Assembly (NCBI RefSeq): GCF_029871235.1
Contig: NZ_SSOM01000086.1
Location: 1 to 64,000, forward strand
Reading direction: 5' to 3'
Origin: Pseudomonas sp. BN411
GTDB taxonomy: Bacteria > Pseudomonadota > Gammaproteobacteria > Pseudomonadales > Pseudomonadaceae
DNA: 64,000 nucleotides
In this document: positions 53,205-62,880 of the stretch, in pieces
Layout: each line of letters starts with the position of its first letter
How positions within the stretch are numbered: the stretch's first letter is position 1
Position numbers and translations under genes: made by a program
Notes under the pieces: model-generated
The model's input: the letters and a program-made list of their open reading frames with translations, nothing else
Databases searched by the model: none
Told to the model about the DNA's origin: nothing

Positions 53205-54377
53205 TCACAGGTAGCCGGGCAGCGGCTTGTTGCCGAAGAAGATCGCGCCGGCGTTCTGGTAGGTCATGTCGCCCATGAAGGCGTGCTGGGTGATCACCAG
53301 GGTGTCGTTGACGAAGCGCGACAGCGGGTTGTCCCGGTACACGCCGGTCATGCCGGACAGCATCTGTGCGGTACGCGCCACTTCGGCGGACACGCGGGTG
53401 GCGTGGGTGGAGGACAGGCGCAGCAGGTTGGTCTGTTCCACGCTCACCGGGTCGCCGGCCAGCAGGCTGGCCCAGGCGTTTTCCATCGCCTCGTAGAACC
53501 AGGCGCGGGCGGCGCGCAGTTCGGCTTCGGCCTTGGCCATTTGCATCTGCGCCAGCGGGCGGTCAGACAGGGCCGGAGCGCCAGTGACGGAGAAACGGCC
53601 GGTGGCCATGCCGGACAGGTAGTCCAGCGCGGCACGGGCGACGCCCAGCCCCACGACGGACAGCACCTGGGTGGCGAAGGACAGGGACGGATAGCGGAAC
53701 ATCGGCTCGTCGAGGTTGGACGGGCCACCGCGGACGAAGGTCCATTCCTCGGGCACCACCACGCCATTGATCACCACGTCATGGCTGCCGGTGCCGATCA
53801 GGCCGACCACATCCCAGGTCTCCTCGATCTTCACCTTCTCGCGCGGCATTACCGCCAGGCGCGGCAGGCCGACGGTGTCACCGTTCTTCGGGCTGATGCC
53901 GACGCCGATCAGGTTGGCGCCCATGCAGCCACTGGAGAATTTCCAGCGCCCGTTCACTTCCAGCCCGCCCTCGACGAAGGCGGCCGGCTGCGGCGGGAAG
54001 ATGCCACCGGCGAACACCACGTCCGGGCCGTTGGCGTAGACCTTTTCCAGGGTCGCCAGCGGCAGCGCGGCCAGGTACACCGGATTCATGCCGAAGCTGG
54101 CGACCCAGCCGGCCGAACCATCGGCGGCGGAGATGTCCTCCACCATCTGGCAGAACTCCATCGGCGAACGCTGGTCGCCACCGAAGCGGGTAGGCACCAG
54201 TGCGCGATAGACGCCCAGTTCCTTGAAGCGCTCGATCACGTCCTGGGAAATGAATTTCTGCCGGTCGAATTCCTCGCGCCGGGCACGCTCGCGGATGTCG
54301 GCGAGCAGTGCCTGGAATCCTTCACTCGCGGTAATCGGGGTGGGGCGCTGGTAATCCAGCTCGCTTAGCGAAGACAT
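53205..54377 (-). CDS. iacA: Flavin-dependent IAA monooxygenase (acyl-CoA dehydrogenase fold)
   Basis: The 390-residue protein has the acyl-CoA dehydrogenase fold used by group D monooxygenases (IRERARREEFDRQKFISQD, SAADGSAGWVASFGMNPVYLA, GRWKFSSGCMGANLIGVG, the C-terminal HAFMGDMTYQNAGAIFFG). IacA starts IAA breakdown by hydroxylating the indole ring with reduced flavin from IacG. GGAG precedes the ATG at 54377, 25 bases past the iacH stop. Confidence 0.9.
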   Translation of the reverse strand: MSSLSELDYQRPTPITASEGFQALLADIRERARREEFDRQKFISQDVIERFKELGVYRALVPTRFGGDQRSPMEFCQMVEDISAADGSAGWVASFGMNPVYLAALPLATLEKVYANGPDVVFAGGIFPPQPAAFVEGGLEVNGRWKFSSGCMGANLIGVGISPKNGDTVGLPRLAVMPREKVKIEETWDVVGLIGTGSHDVVINGVVVPEEWTFVRGGPSNLDEPMFRYPSLSFATQVLSVVGLGVARAALDYLSGMATGRFSVTGAPALSDRPLAQMQMAKAEAELRAARAWFYEAMENAWASLLAGDPVSVEQTNLLRLSSTHATRVSAEVARTAQMLSGMTGVYRDNPLSRFVNDTLVITQHAFMGDMTYQNAGAIFFGNKPLPGYL

Positions 54378-54402
54378 GGGGCTCTCCAGGTGGGCTTCTT
54401 GG

Positions 54403-55515
54403 TTATTGTTCGAGGCGCTGCACAAGCTCGCGGGCGACTGCCAGCAGCAGTTCATCCGCGCCCTTGGCGGCAACGAGTTGCAGACCCACCGGCAGCTTCG
54501 AGGCGCCCTCGAAAGGAATGCTCAGTGCCGGGTGGCCAGTGAGATTGAAAGGCCGCACGAAAGCGGTCATGCCGATGGCCGCGCGGGTGTCGGCGGCATC
54601 CGCCACCAGCGCCGGGTAGTCCGGCATGGTCGGCAGCGCGAGGATCGGGCAGCGTGCCAGGGCGGCATCCACCTCAGCAGTGAAGGCGGCGCGGACGGCT
54701 TCGGCGTCGGCCACGGCGGCGTCGGTGGTGTCCTTGGCAGCCAGCAGGCGCGAGGCGACATCAGCGCCCACCAGCCCGGATTCCACCAGGTGGCCGCAGG
54801 CGTTCCAGGTTTCCCGGTTGATGATGGCCAGGCCCGCGTCATAGGCGGCCTGCATGCCGGGCAGCGGCGCACTGAGCAATTCGAAATCAGAGGCTTCCAG
54901 CACGGCATCCAGCGCCGCCTGCACTTCCGGATTGGCCTGTACCGGTACGACGCCAATGCGGACGCCACTCACCGCCGGTAGCGCATCAAAGGAAGGATCG
55001 ATGGCAGCCATGGCCTCGATCAGCATCTGAATGCTGGTGGCGAAGGGGCCGACACAATCCAGGGAAGTCTGTGCCGGCATCACACCGGCACGGCTGACGC
55101 GGCCGAAGGTCGGCTTGAGGCCGAACACGCCGCAGCAGGCCGCCGGCACGCGCACCGAACCACCGGTATCGGTGCCCAGGGAAAAGTCGCAGAGACCTGC
55201 GGCGACGGCAGCAGCCGAGCCACTGGAAGAGCCACCAGGCACGCGGCCGGGATAACGCGGGTTTTCCGCCGTGCCGGTCCAGGCATTCAGGCCGGTGGTG
55301 CCGAAAGCCAGTTCATGCAGGCTGGTCTTGCCGGTGATGCAGCAGCCCGCATCCAGCAGCGCCTGGACCACATCGGCATGGCGCAGGGCATCCGGCGCTT
55401 CTTCCAGCGCGCGACTGGAAGCGCGGGTGGGATGGCCGGCGATATCGATGGTGTCTTTCACCATCACGGTTCGCCCCGCGCCACCCAGCTCCAGTCGCTC
55501 GACCACTATCGTCAT
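54403..55515 (-). CDS. iacH: Amidase-signature enzyme of the IAA pathway
   Basis: The 370-residue amidase has the Ser-Ser-Lys site: Lys20 in MVKDTIDI, cis-Ser around 96-97 in GGSSSGSAAAVAAG and nucleophile Ser120 in GTDTGGSVRVPA. IacH is the amidase of known iac clusters, expected to open or deamidate an oxindole-type intermediate. It is the first gene of the leftward iac operon. The start is not certain: ATG codons stand at 55515 and 55521 and no strong ribosome site marks one. Confidence 0.87.
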   Translation of the reverse strand: MTIVVERLELGGAGRTVMVKDTIDIAGHPTRASSRALEEAPDALRHADVVQALLDAGCCITGKTSLHELAFGTTGLNAWTGTAENPRYPGRVPGGSSSGSAAAVAAGLCDFSLGTDTGGSVRVPAACCGVFGLKPTFGRVSRAGVMPAQTSLDCVGPFATSIQMLIEAMAAIDPSFDALPAVSGVRIGVVPVQANPEVQAALDAVLEASDFELLSAPLPGMQAAYDAGLAIINRETWNACGHLVESGLVGADVASRLLAAKDTTDAAVADAEAVRAAFTAEVDAALARCPILALPTMPDYPALVADAADTRAAIGMTAFVRPFNLTGHPALSIPFEGASKLPVGLQLVAAKGADELLLAVARELVQRLEQ

Positions 55516-56253
55516 CTGCATCACCCATTGGCGTTCTTGTTGGTGCTCGACCACCCCGTCGGAGGTGTCGATTGCGTAAATCCAGAATCGAAAGAATTAC
55601 GTGAAATGTCAATTGAATTATCACTGGAAACTGAGTGTGTAGATTAGGTGCATTTTCACGTAACAGAGCACCATTTACGTGCATTTAGGTAACAGCTATA
55701 AAATGGATATTTCACGCAAACTATATAAATAAATGCTTTATTTTCAATTAGTTACTTATCCGATAAGAATTATTCACATCGCGCACAATGAAAATTTAAT
55801 CGCGTATCTTCTCCTCAAACCTGATCGATTATCGAACGGAATATTTGAAATTTATTGCGGATTTTTTAGCGATAAATAGGTTCTTTTTTTATCCTGAAAA
55901 ACCACAAGAATCAGCCAGGAAAACGCCCTGCAAAGGACGCTGGAAAGCCGATTGCCACTGGCATGACGTCGGTTGGCAGAAAGGTCCGATGGGAGAGTCA
56001 GCAAGCACTGGCTTGAAGGGAAAGCAGGAGGGCTAAACGGAGCTGCCTCGGCACTGCACCGCCATGGCGCAGGTTTTTCTGGCACGGGAGCTGCAATTTC
56101 GCTTCCCGCCGAGCGGGATACCCGCCGGTAGCGCCACAAGGCGCCAGAACAACAAAAGGGCGGCAAGCCATCCGCACATCCATGCCCTTCGGGACCTGGA
56201 GCACCCTGCGGACCACTGCCCCTCGAATAGCCTTGCAACCCTCGGAGAACGTC
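55516..56253. promoter_or_regulatory. A/T-rich divergent control region of the iac cluster
   Basis: The 738 bases separate iacH from the ABC binding-protein gene. The part at about 55590-55920 is strikingly A/T-rich for this genome. It contains TTACGTGAAA (55597-55606), its reverse complement TTTCACGTAA (55654-55663), TTTACGTGCA (55674-55683) and TTTCACGCAAA (55710-55720), good candidates for IacR operators. From 55930 on the base composition returns to normal and no ORF is convincing. Confidence 0.55.
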
Positions 56254-57405
56254 ATGCTCTTCAAACAAGCCATGTCCACCCTGCTTCTCAGCGCCGCCGT
56301 CCTGGCCAATGTCCAGGCCGAAGTGAAAGTCGGTGTCATTACCTCCTCCACCGGGCCCCTCGCCCTGGTCGGGCTTCCCCAGAAGAACTCGACGCCGCTG
56401 CTGCCTACCCAGGCCGGCGACCAGAAGGTCACCTACATCCCCCTGGATGACGGCAGCGATCCCACCGCTACCGTGAAGGCGCTGAAGAAACTGATCAGCG
56501 AAGAAAACGTCGATGCCATCATCGGCCCAAGCGGCTCGCCCAACGCCATGGGCGTGATCCAGTTCGTCGCCGAAGCCGGTGTGCCGCTGCTGGCGCCGGT
56601 AGGTACCGCTTCGGTGGTGCTGCCGATGAACGAGCAGAAGAAGTGGGTGTTCAAGACCACCCAGAACGATGACCTGATCGCCAAGGCCCTGGTGGAGGAC
56701 ATGGGCGCACGCGGCGTGAAGACCCTGGGCTTCATCGGCACCGCCGATCCTTACGGCGAGAACTGGTCCAAGGTGATGGGCGCGCTGGCCGCCGAGCACG
56801 GCATCAAGTTGGTGGCCAACGAGCGCTTCCAGCGCCAGGACACCTCCGTCACCGGTCAGAGCCTGAAACTACTGGCCTCTCGCCCTGACGCCGTACTGGT
56901 CGCCGCGCCGGGTAGTGCTGCGGTGCTACCGCAGACCACCCTGTTCGACCAGGGCTATCGTGGCCAGATGTACCAGACCCACGGTGCCGCCCTGCCGGAC
57001 TTCCTCAAGCTCGGTGGCAAGAAGGTGGAAGGCACCATCCTCGCCGCCAGCCTGATGCTGGTGCTGGACGAGATCCCCGACAACCATCCCTCCAAGCAGG
57101 TCGCCGGTGAGTACGTGGCCGCCTACGAGAAGTTGAACGGCAGCAAGCCGGCCACCTTCGGCGCCAATACCTACGACGCCGGCCTGCTGCTGCAGAAGGC
57201 CATTCCGCAAGCTGCCGCCAAGGCCCAGCCGGGCACCCCGGAGTTCCGCGCCGCCCTGCGTGACGCACTGGAGGCGAGCCACGAGCTGCCCGCCACCCAG
57301 GGCGTCTACAACATGACCCCGGAAGACCACAGCGGTTTCGACGAACGCGGCCGTGAGCTGATCCAGGTGAAGAACGGCACCTGGACCCTGCTCGGCCGCA
57401 ACTGA
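56254..57405 (+). CDS. ABC transporter periplasmic binding protein at iac
   Basis: The 383-residue Peripla_BP_6 protein has a signal peptide ending NVQA, then VKVGVITSSTGPLALVGLPQ, YIPLDDGSDPTATVKALKKL, AIIGPSGSPNAMGVIQFVAE, GFIGTADPYGENW. It differs clearly from the ant-side binding protein. It opens a plus-strand set divergent from iacH, so IAA or another indolic/aromatic acid is the probable ligand. GGAG precedes the ATG at 56254. Confidence 0.87.
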   Translation: MLFKQAMSTLLLSAAVLANVQAEVKVGVITSSTGPLALVGLPQKNSTPLLPTQAGDQKVTYIPLDDGSDPTATVKALKKLISEENVDAIIGPSGSPNAMGVIQFVAEAGVPLLAPVGTASVVLPMNEQKKWVFKTTQNDDLIAKALVEDMGARGVKTLGFIGTADPYGENWSKVMGALAAEHGIKLVANERFQRQDTSVTGQSLKLLASRPDAVLVAAPGSAAVLPQTTLFDQGYRGQMYQTHGAALPDFLKLGGKKVEGTILAASLMLVLDEIPDNHPSKQVAGEYVAAYEKLNGSKPATFGANTYDAGLLLQKAIPQAAAKAQPGTPEFRAALRDALEASHELPATQGVYNMTPEDHSGFDERGRELIQVKNGTWTLLGRN

Positions 57406-57429
57406 TCGCCGTATGCCCCGCGCCGCTCC

Positions 57430-57481
57430 GTAGGGTGGCGCTTCAGCCCACCTCCGCCTGGTGGGCTGAAGCCCACCCTAC
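57430..57481. repeat. GTAGGGTGG inverted repeat
   Basis: GTAGGGTGG...CTTCAGCCCACC is mirrored by GGTGGGCTGAAGCCCACCCTAC around a seven-base loop. It lies between the binding-protein and permease genes and could stabilise the first transcript, in the same place as the GC hairpin in the ant-side operon. Confidence 0.8.
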
Positions 57482-57524
57482 CGGGCCTGCCGGGGTTATC
57501 CACCCCGCAACATGAGTTCCCACC

Positions 57525-58562
57525 ATGAATCTCCAGATAGCCCTGCTGCTCGGCCAGGACGGCATCACCAACGGCGCCATCTATGCGCTGCTGGCCCTGT
57601 CGCTCCTGCTGGTCTTCACCGTCACGCGCATCCTGCTGATCCCCCAGGGTGAGTTCGTTACCTACGGCGCCCTGGCCATGGCCAGCCTGCAGGCCGGTCA
57701 GCCCACTGCGCTGGTGTGGCTGCTGCTCGGCCTGACCTTGGCGGACTGCGCCATGGACCTGTTTGACGCGACCCGCGCCAGCCGCGGCTTCCGCTTCCCG
57801 AAACGGATAATTCCCAAGCTCGTCTATGCCCTGGCCATGGTCGGCCTGGTCCGCAACCTGCCACTGGCCGAACTGCCCATGGCGATCCAGGCACTGCTCA
57901 CGCTGGCTCTGGTCGTACCTCTCGGCCCGCAGCTCTATCGCCTGGTGTTCCAGCCGATTGCCTCGGCGAGTTCGCTGGTGCTGCTGATCGTCTCCATCGC
58001 CGTGCACGTGGCCATGGTCGGCATCGGCCTGCTGATGTTCGGCCCCGAAGGCGCGCGCACGGCGCCCTTCTCCGAAGCCGGCCTCACCCTCGGCCCCGTG
58101 ACCTTCAACAGCCAGACCCTGTGGGTGATAGCCGTGTCCCTCGCGCTGATCATCAGCCTGTTCCTGTTCTTCGAACGCAGCCTCTACGGCAAGGCCCTGC
58201 GCGCCACGGCGGTGAACCGCCTGGGTGCGCGACTGATGGGCATCTCGCCGACGCTCGCGGGCAAGGCCACCTTCGCCCTGGCCACTTTCATCGGCGCACT
58301 GTCGGGCATCCTCATCGCCCCCATCACCACCCTCTACTTCGACTCGGGCTTCGTCATCAGCCTCAAGGGTTTCGTCGGCGCCATCATCGGCGGCCTGGTG
58401 AGCTACCCGGTGGCCGCCCTCGGCGCGCTGGGCGTGGGCCTGATCGAGGCGTTCTCGATGTTCTGGGCCAGCACCTACAAGGAAATCATCGTCTTCACGC
58501 TGATCATCCCCTTCCTGCTCTGGCGCTCCCTCACCAGCCGTCACGTGGAGGACGATGAATGA
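57525..58562 (+). CDS. Liv-type ABC permease (LivH-like) at iac
   Basis: The 345-residue permease has DGITNGAIYALLALSLLLVFTVTRI at the front and the LivH ends ATFIGALSGILIAPITTLYFDSGF and GFVGAIIGGLVSYPVAALGALG. It is longer than the ant-side LivH owing to an insert at about residues 75-110. It overlaps the fused LivM-LivG gene by four bases. Confidence 0.88.
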   Translation: MNLQIALLLGQDGITNGAIYALLALSLLLVFTVTRILLIPQGEFVTYGALAMASLQAGQPTALVWLLLGLTLADCAMDLFDATRASRGFRFPKRIIPKLVYALAMVGLVRNLPLAELPMAIQALLTLALVVPLGPQLYRLVFQPIASASSLVLLIVSIAVHVAMVGIGLLMFGPEGARTAPFSEAGLTLGPVTFNSQTLWVIAVSLALIISLFLFFERSLYGKALRATAVNRLGARLMGISPTLAGKATFALATFIGALSGILIAPITTLYFDSGFVISLKGFVGAIIGGLVSYPVAALGALGVGLIEAFSMFWASTYKEIIVFTLIIPFLLWRSLTSRHVEDDE

Positions 58563-60358
58563 AACCGCGTTACCTGATCCTCGCCCTGGTGGCCGTGCTC
58601 GGCGTTGCGCCGCTGGTGCTGCCGCCCTACTACGTCACCCTGCTCAACTACATCGGCCTCTACACGCTGGTGGTGCTCGGCCTGGTGCTGCTCACCGGCG
58701 TCGGCGGCATGACCAGCTTCGGCCAGGCCGCCTTCGTTGGCCTGGGCGCCTACACCAGTGCCTACCTGACCACGGTGCAGGACCTGCCGGGCTGGCTGGC
58801 CTGGGCCAGCGCATCGCCCTGGCTCACCCTGCTGGTGGGCCTGGTGCTCACCGGTGCGGTGGCCCTGCTGCTGGGCGCGCTGACCCTGAAGCTTTCCGGG
58901 CATTACCTGCCGCTCGGCACCATCGCCTGGGGCCTGTCGCTGTACTACCTGTTCGGCACCGTCGAATCCCTCGGTGGCCACACCGGTGTCAGCGGCCTGC
59001 CGTCCATCTCCCTGTTCGGCTGGGAGCTGAACAAGGGCGAGGAGATCTATTACCTGATCTGGGCCGTGATGCTCTGCGCCATGCTGATCACCCAGAACCT
59101 CCTGGACTCCCGCGAAGGCCGCGCCATCCGTGCCCTCAAGGGCGGCCAGCTGATGGCCGAATCCATGGGTGTGAACACCTTCCGCGCAAAGATGGTGATC
59201 TTCCTCATCTCCGCCCTGTTCGCCGCCGTCTCCGGCTGGCTCTACGCCCACACCCAGCGCTTCGTGAACCCCACCCCCTTCGGCCTGCACATGGGCATCG
59301 ATTACCTGTTCATGGCGCTGATCGGCGGCGTGGCCAGTGTCTGGGGTGCGCTGCTCGGCGCCGGCGTGCTGACCATGCTCAAGCAGTGGCTGCAGGACCT
59401 GCTGCCGCAGCTGCTGGGCAGCACCGGCAACTACGAGGTGATCGTTTTCGGCATCGTCATTGTGCTGCTGATGCAGCGCGCGCCGGGCGGTCTCTGGCCG
59501 CTGCTGCTGCGCCTGGTGCCGGATGCCTGGAAACCGCGCAAAGCCGCCCGCGATCTGGACGACGCAGCCGAACTGCCGCGCCGCGAGCTACCGACAGCCG
59601 GCGAAGTGCTGCTGGAAGCCCGCAACGTCACCCGACGTTTCGGTGGCCTGGTGGCCAACAACGAGATGAACCTGGATGTGCGCGCCGGGGAAATCCTCGC
59701 CCTGATCGGCCCTAACGGTGCCGGCAAGAGCACCCTGTTCAACCAGCTGTCGGGCGTGGACACCCCCACCTCGGGCGACGTGCTGTTCCGTGGCCAGCGC
59801 ATCAACGGTATCCCGTCGCGCGCGATCGCCCGCATGGGCATGAGCCGCACCTTCCAGCATGTGAAGCTGCTGCCGGAAATGAGCGTGCTGGAGAACGTCG
59901 CCATCGGCGCGCACCTGCGTGGCCACAAGGGCGTGCTCAGTGCAGCCCTGCGCCTGGACCGCAGCGAGGAGGCCGAACTGCTCGCCGAAGCCCGCCGCCA
60001 GCTGGAACGGGTCGGCCTGGGTGACTACCTGCACGTGGAGGCCGGCAGCCTGGCCCTGGGTCAGCAGCGCATCCTCGAAATCGCCCGCGCCCTGTGCGCC
60101 AACCCCTGCCTGCTGCTGCTCGACGAGCCGGCCGCCGGCCTGCGCCACAAGGAGAAGGAAGCCCTCGGCGTGCTTCTCAGCCGTCTGCGCAGCGAGGGCA
60201 TGGCGATCCTCCTGGTGGAACACGACATGGATTTCGTCATGGGCCTGGTGGACCGGGTCGTGGTGATGGAATTCGGCCAGCGCATCGCCTACGGCCTGCC
60301 AGCCGACGTACAGAAAGACCCGGCGGTGCTGGAAGCCTATCTCGGAGGTGCTGAGTGA
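58559..60358 (+). CDS. Fused ABC permease-ATPase (LivM-LivG)
   Basis: The 599-residue protein joins a LivM permease (residues about 1-325: [55 protein letters not shown]) to a LivG ATPase (about 347-599: Walker [10 protein letters not shown] with Lys390, signature LALGQQR, Walker [12 protein letters not shown], switch VEHDMD). No stop or frameshift lies between them. Such fusions occur in several aromatic-acid importers. It ends overlapping the LivF start in a TGATG. Confidence 0.9.
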   Translation: MKPRYLILALVAVLGVAPLVLPPYYVTLLNYIGLYTLVVLGLVLLTGVGGMTSFGQAAFVGLGAYTSAYLTTVQDLPGWLAWASASPWLTLLVGLVLTGAVALLLGALTLKLSGHYLPLGTIAWGLSLYYLFGTVESLGGHTGVSGLPSISLFGWELNKGEEIYYLIWAVMLCAMLITQNLLDSREGRAIRALKGGQLMAESMGVNTFRAKMVIFLISALFAAVSGWLYAHTQRFVNPTPFGLHMGIDYLFMALIGGVASVWGALLGAGVLTMLKQWLQDLLPQLLGSTGNYEVIVFGIVIVLLMQRAPGGLWPLLLRLVPDAWKPRKAARDLDDAAELPRRELPTAGEVLLEARNVTRRFGGLVANNEMNLDVRAGEILALIGPNGAGKSTLFNQLSGVDTPTSGDVLFRGQRINGIPSRAIARMGMSRTFQHVKLLPEMSVLENVAIGAHLRGHKGVLSAALRLDRSEEAELLAEARRQLERVGLGDYLHVEAGSLALGQQRILEIARALCANPCLLLLDEPAAGLRHKEKEALGVLLSRLRSEGMAILLVEHDMDFVMGLVDRVVVMEFGQRIAYGLPADVQKDPAVLEAYLGGAE

Positions 60359-61149
60359 TGAACATGCCGATTCAAGACCTGAAGCAACCGGAAAACCTCG
60401 CCACCAACCCGGTGCTGGAAGTCAGGGACCTGAGCGTCGCCTACGGCAAGGTGGAAGCCCTGTCCAACGCCAGCCTGCGGGTCGGCCAGGGGCAGATCGT
60501 CACCGTGATCGGCCCCAACGGCGCCGGAAAGACCACCCTGCTCTCCGCCATCATGGGCGTGCTCGGCTCCCGTGGCCGGGTCGCCTTCGACGGCAGCCTG
60601 GAGGCGGTGCCGGAAGTGGAAGTGATGGTGTCGCGCGGACTCGGCCTGGTGCCGGAGAAGCGCGAGCTGTTCGGCAGCATGACGGTGGCCGACAACCTGC
60701 TGCTGGGCGCCTTCCAGCGCCACCGCAGCGGCAAGCGCGACCATGGCGAAACGCTGAAGGAGGTCTACGACCTGTTCCCGCGCCTGTGGGAACGCCGCGA
60801 CCAGCTGGCCGCCACCCTCTCCGGTGGCGAGCGGCAGATGCTCGCCGTGGGTCGCGCGCTGATGGCCAAGCCCAAGCTGCTGATGCTCGACGAACCCAGC
60901 CTGGGCCTTGCGCCGCTGATCACCCGCGAGATCTTCCGCATCATCACCACCCTGCGCCAGCAGGGGGTTTCCATCCTGCTGGTGGAACAGAACGCCCGCG
61001 CCGCCCTGCGTGTGGCCGACTACGCCTACGTGCTGGAGACCGGCCAGATCGCCATGCAGGGCCCCGCCGCGCAACTGGCCGATGACCCGCGCGTGATCGA
61101 GGCCTACCTGGGCCTGGCCAGCAAGCACCAGGAGATGCTCGCCAGCTGA
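60358..61149 (+). CDS. Liv-type ABC ATPase (LivF-like) at iac
   Basis: The 263-residue ATPase has Walker [10 protein letters not shown], signature [15 protein letters not shown], Walker [14 protein letters not shown] and [14 protein letters not shown] lies nine bases before the ATG at 60358, whose first base is the last base of the fusion gene stop. A GTG one codon earlier is possible. It carries about 20 extra residues before the ATPase core. Confidence 0.9.
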   Translation: MNMPIQDLKQPENLATNPVLEVRDLSVAYGKVEALSNASLRVGQGQIVTVIGPNGAGKTTLLSAIMGVLGSRGRVAFDGSLEAVPEVEVMVSRGLGLVPEKRELFGSMTVADNLLLGAFQRHRSGKRDHGETLKEVYDLFPRLWERRDQLAATLSGGERQMLAVGRALMAKPKLLMLDEPSLGLAPLITREIFRIITTLRQQGVSILLVEQNARAALRVADYAYVLETGQIAMQGPAAQLADDPRVIEAYLGLASKHQEMLAS

Positions 61150-61158
61150 CGATGCTTA

Positions 61159-61180
61159 GGCCCGGCCGCAAGGCCGGGCC
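61159..61180 (+). other. Hairpin between LivF and chemoreceptor genes
   Basis: GGCCCGGCC-GCAA-GGCCGGGCC is a perfect nine-pair stem with no T run, ending 18 bases before the MCP ATG. It may modulate read-through from transporter genes to the receptor. Confidence 0.65.
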
Positions 61181-61198
61181 CCGTCCACGGAGGACAAC

Positions 61199-62749
61199 AT
61201 GGAACCATCCCCCGCCCCGGTTTTCGCGGAACCCCCGATTTCCCGCCTCGATCCGGAAGGCCGCCTGCTGCACTGCAACGACGCCTACCTGGACATGTGC
61301 GGCTACCGCCGCGAGGCGTTGCTGCATCAGCCCTTCAGCAGCATCAACCACCCCGGCATGCCCGCCGTGGTCATCGAACGCATGTGGCGGACCCTGCGCG
61401 CCGGCATGCCGTGGAACGGTCCGCTGATGGGCCGCCATCAGGAAGGCGGTGTGTTCTGGAGCGACCTCTACGTGGTGCCGCTGTTCGAGGGCGGCCAGCT
61501 GGTAGCGCTCGGCACCGTCTATCACCCCATGGACCGCGCCAGCTGCCTGCGCGCCGACGCCCTTTATGCGCGCCTGCGCCAGGGCAAGCCGGCCGAGCCC
61601 ACCGCGACACGGGCGCTGCGCCTGCTGGGCGAACACAGTGTCGCCGCACTGACTGCCCTGGGGCTGGCCGGCGCGACCCTGGCCGGACAACTGGATGCCG
61701 GGCTCAGCCTGGCCCTGCTCGGTGGGCTTGGTGCCATCAGCCTGCAGGCCGCCCATGTGCGCCAACGCGGCGTGACCCAGGGCCTGGCGAGTTATCCACA
61801 GGTCTATAGCGACCCGCTGCTGGCACCGGCCTACAGCCCGCGCGGCGGTGCTGATGCCCTGCTGGACATGGCCATGGGCAACCTGCAACTGCGTCTGCGC
61901 ACGGTGATGGCGCGCATCCATATCAACGGCGACATCCTGCGCAGCCGCGCCGGAGAGTCCTCGGTCCTGGTGGCCAGCGAGGCCGGTCAACTGGAGCGCC
62001 AGCTGGAAGAAACCGAGCAGTCGGCGGCGGCCATCCAGCAGATGAGCAGCACCATCCAGGAGCTGTCGCGCAACCTCCAGCACAGCGCCGGCGCCACCCA
62101 GGCAGTGGACGACCTGGCCCGCGACGGCGAGCGACTGGCCAGCCAGAGCCAGGTGTCGATGCAGGCATTGCGCGGAGCGGTGGAAGACATCGGCCAGGCC
62201 GTCGGCCAGCTCGCCGAGTCCATCGATTCCATCAGCGGCATTGCCGACGTGATCCAGAGCATCGCCGAGCAGACCAACCTGCTGGCGCTCAACGCCGCCA
62301 TCGAGGCCGCCCGCGCCGGCGAGTCCGGCCGGGGCTTCGCGGTGGTGGCGGACGAGGTGCGCACCCTCGCCTCGCGCACCCGCGATTCCACCGAGCAGAT
62401 CCAGCAGTCCATCGAGCGCTTGCGCAGCGGCAGCGCCCAGGCCCTGGCCACCGCGCAACGGGGTGAACAGGCGGCGCAGCAATCGAGCACGGATGTGGAG
62501 CAGGTGCGCGATGCCCTGCGGCGAATCAGCGGCGAGGTCGGCCAGATCAGCGGCATGAGCCTGCAGATGGCCACCGCCATCGAGGAACAGGGCCAGGTGG
62601 CCGAGGAGATCAGCCGGCAGATCGCACGGATCGCCGGACTCGCCGAACAGAGCGCCGGCCAGGCCCAGCGCAGCACCCAGATCGGCGAGGAACTGCACCA
62701 ACTGGCCCACTCCCAGCTCGACCTGGCCCAGCGATTCCTGCACGGCTGA
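61199..62749 (+). CDS. PAS-domain methyl-accepting chemotaxis protein (Aer-type)
   Basis: The 516-residue receptor has an N-terminal PAS domain ([17 protein letters not shown], about 26-42, then [10 protein letters not shown]), two close membrane helices at about 149-185, and a cytoplasmic signalling domain with [20 protein letters not shown] at the tip. There is no periplasmic loop, so it should sense an internal signal, as Aer does for redox. As part of the iac-linked set it may couple IAA metabolism to movement. GGAGG precedes the ATG. Confidence 0.87.
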   Translation: MEPSPAPVFAEPPISRLDPEGRLLHCNDAYLDMCGYRREALLHQPFSSINHPGMPAVVIERMWRTLRAGMPWNGPLMGRHQEGGVFWSDLYVVPLFEGGQLVALGTVYHPMDRASCLRADALYARLRQGKPAEPTATRALRLLGEHSVAALTALGLAGATLAGQLDAGLSLALLGGLGAISLQAAHVRQRGVTQGLASYPQVYSDPLLAPAYSPRGGADALLDMAMGNLQLRLRTVMARIHINGDILRSRAGESSVLVASEAGQLERQLEETEQSAAAIQQMSSTIQELSRNLQHSAGATQAVDDLARDGERLASQSQVSMQALRGAVEDIGQAVGQLAESIDSISGIADVIQSIAEQTNLLALNAAIEAARAGESGRGFAVVADEVRTLASRTRDSTEQIQQSIERLRSGSAQALATAQRGEQAAQQSSTDVEQVRDALRRISGEVGQISGMSLQMATAIEEQGQVAEEISRQIARIAGLAEQSAGQAQRSTQIGEELHQLAHSQLDLAQRFLHG

Positions 62750-62880
62750 ACACGACCGGCTGCCCTCTCGGGAGCCGGCGTTTCCTGATTGGGGTCAAGG
62801 TAGCGCCATACGGCTGTCGACAGCCCACGCGCAACGCCCTATAACTCTCCCCCTGTCAGCACGAACCTTGCCCCACTCGC

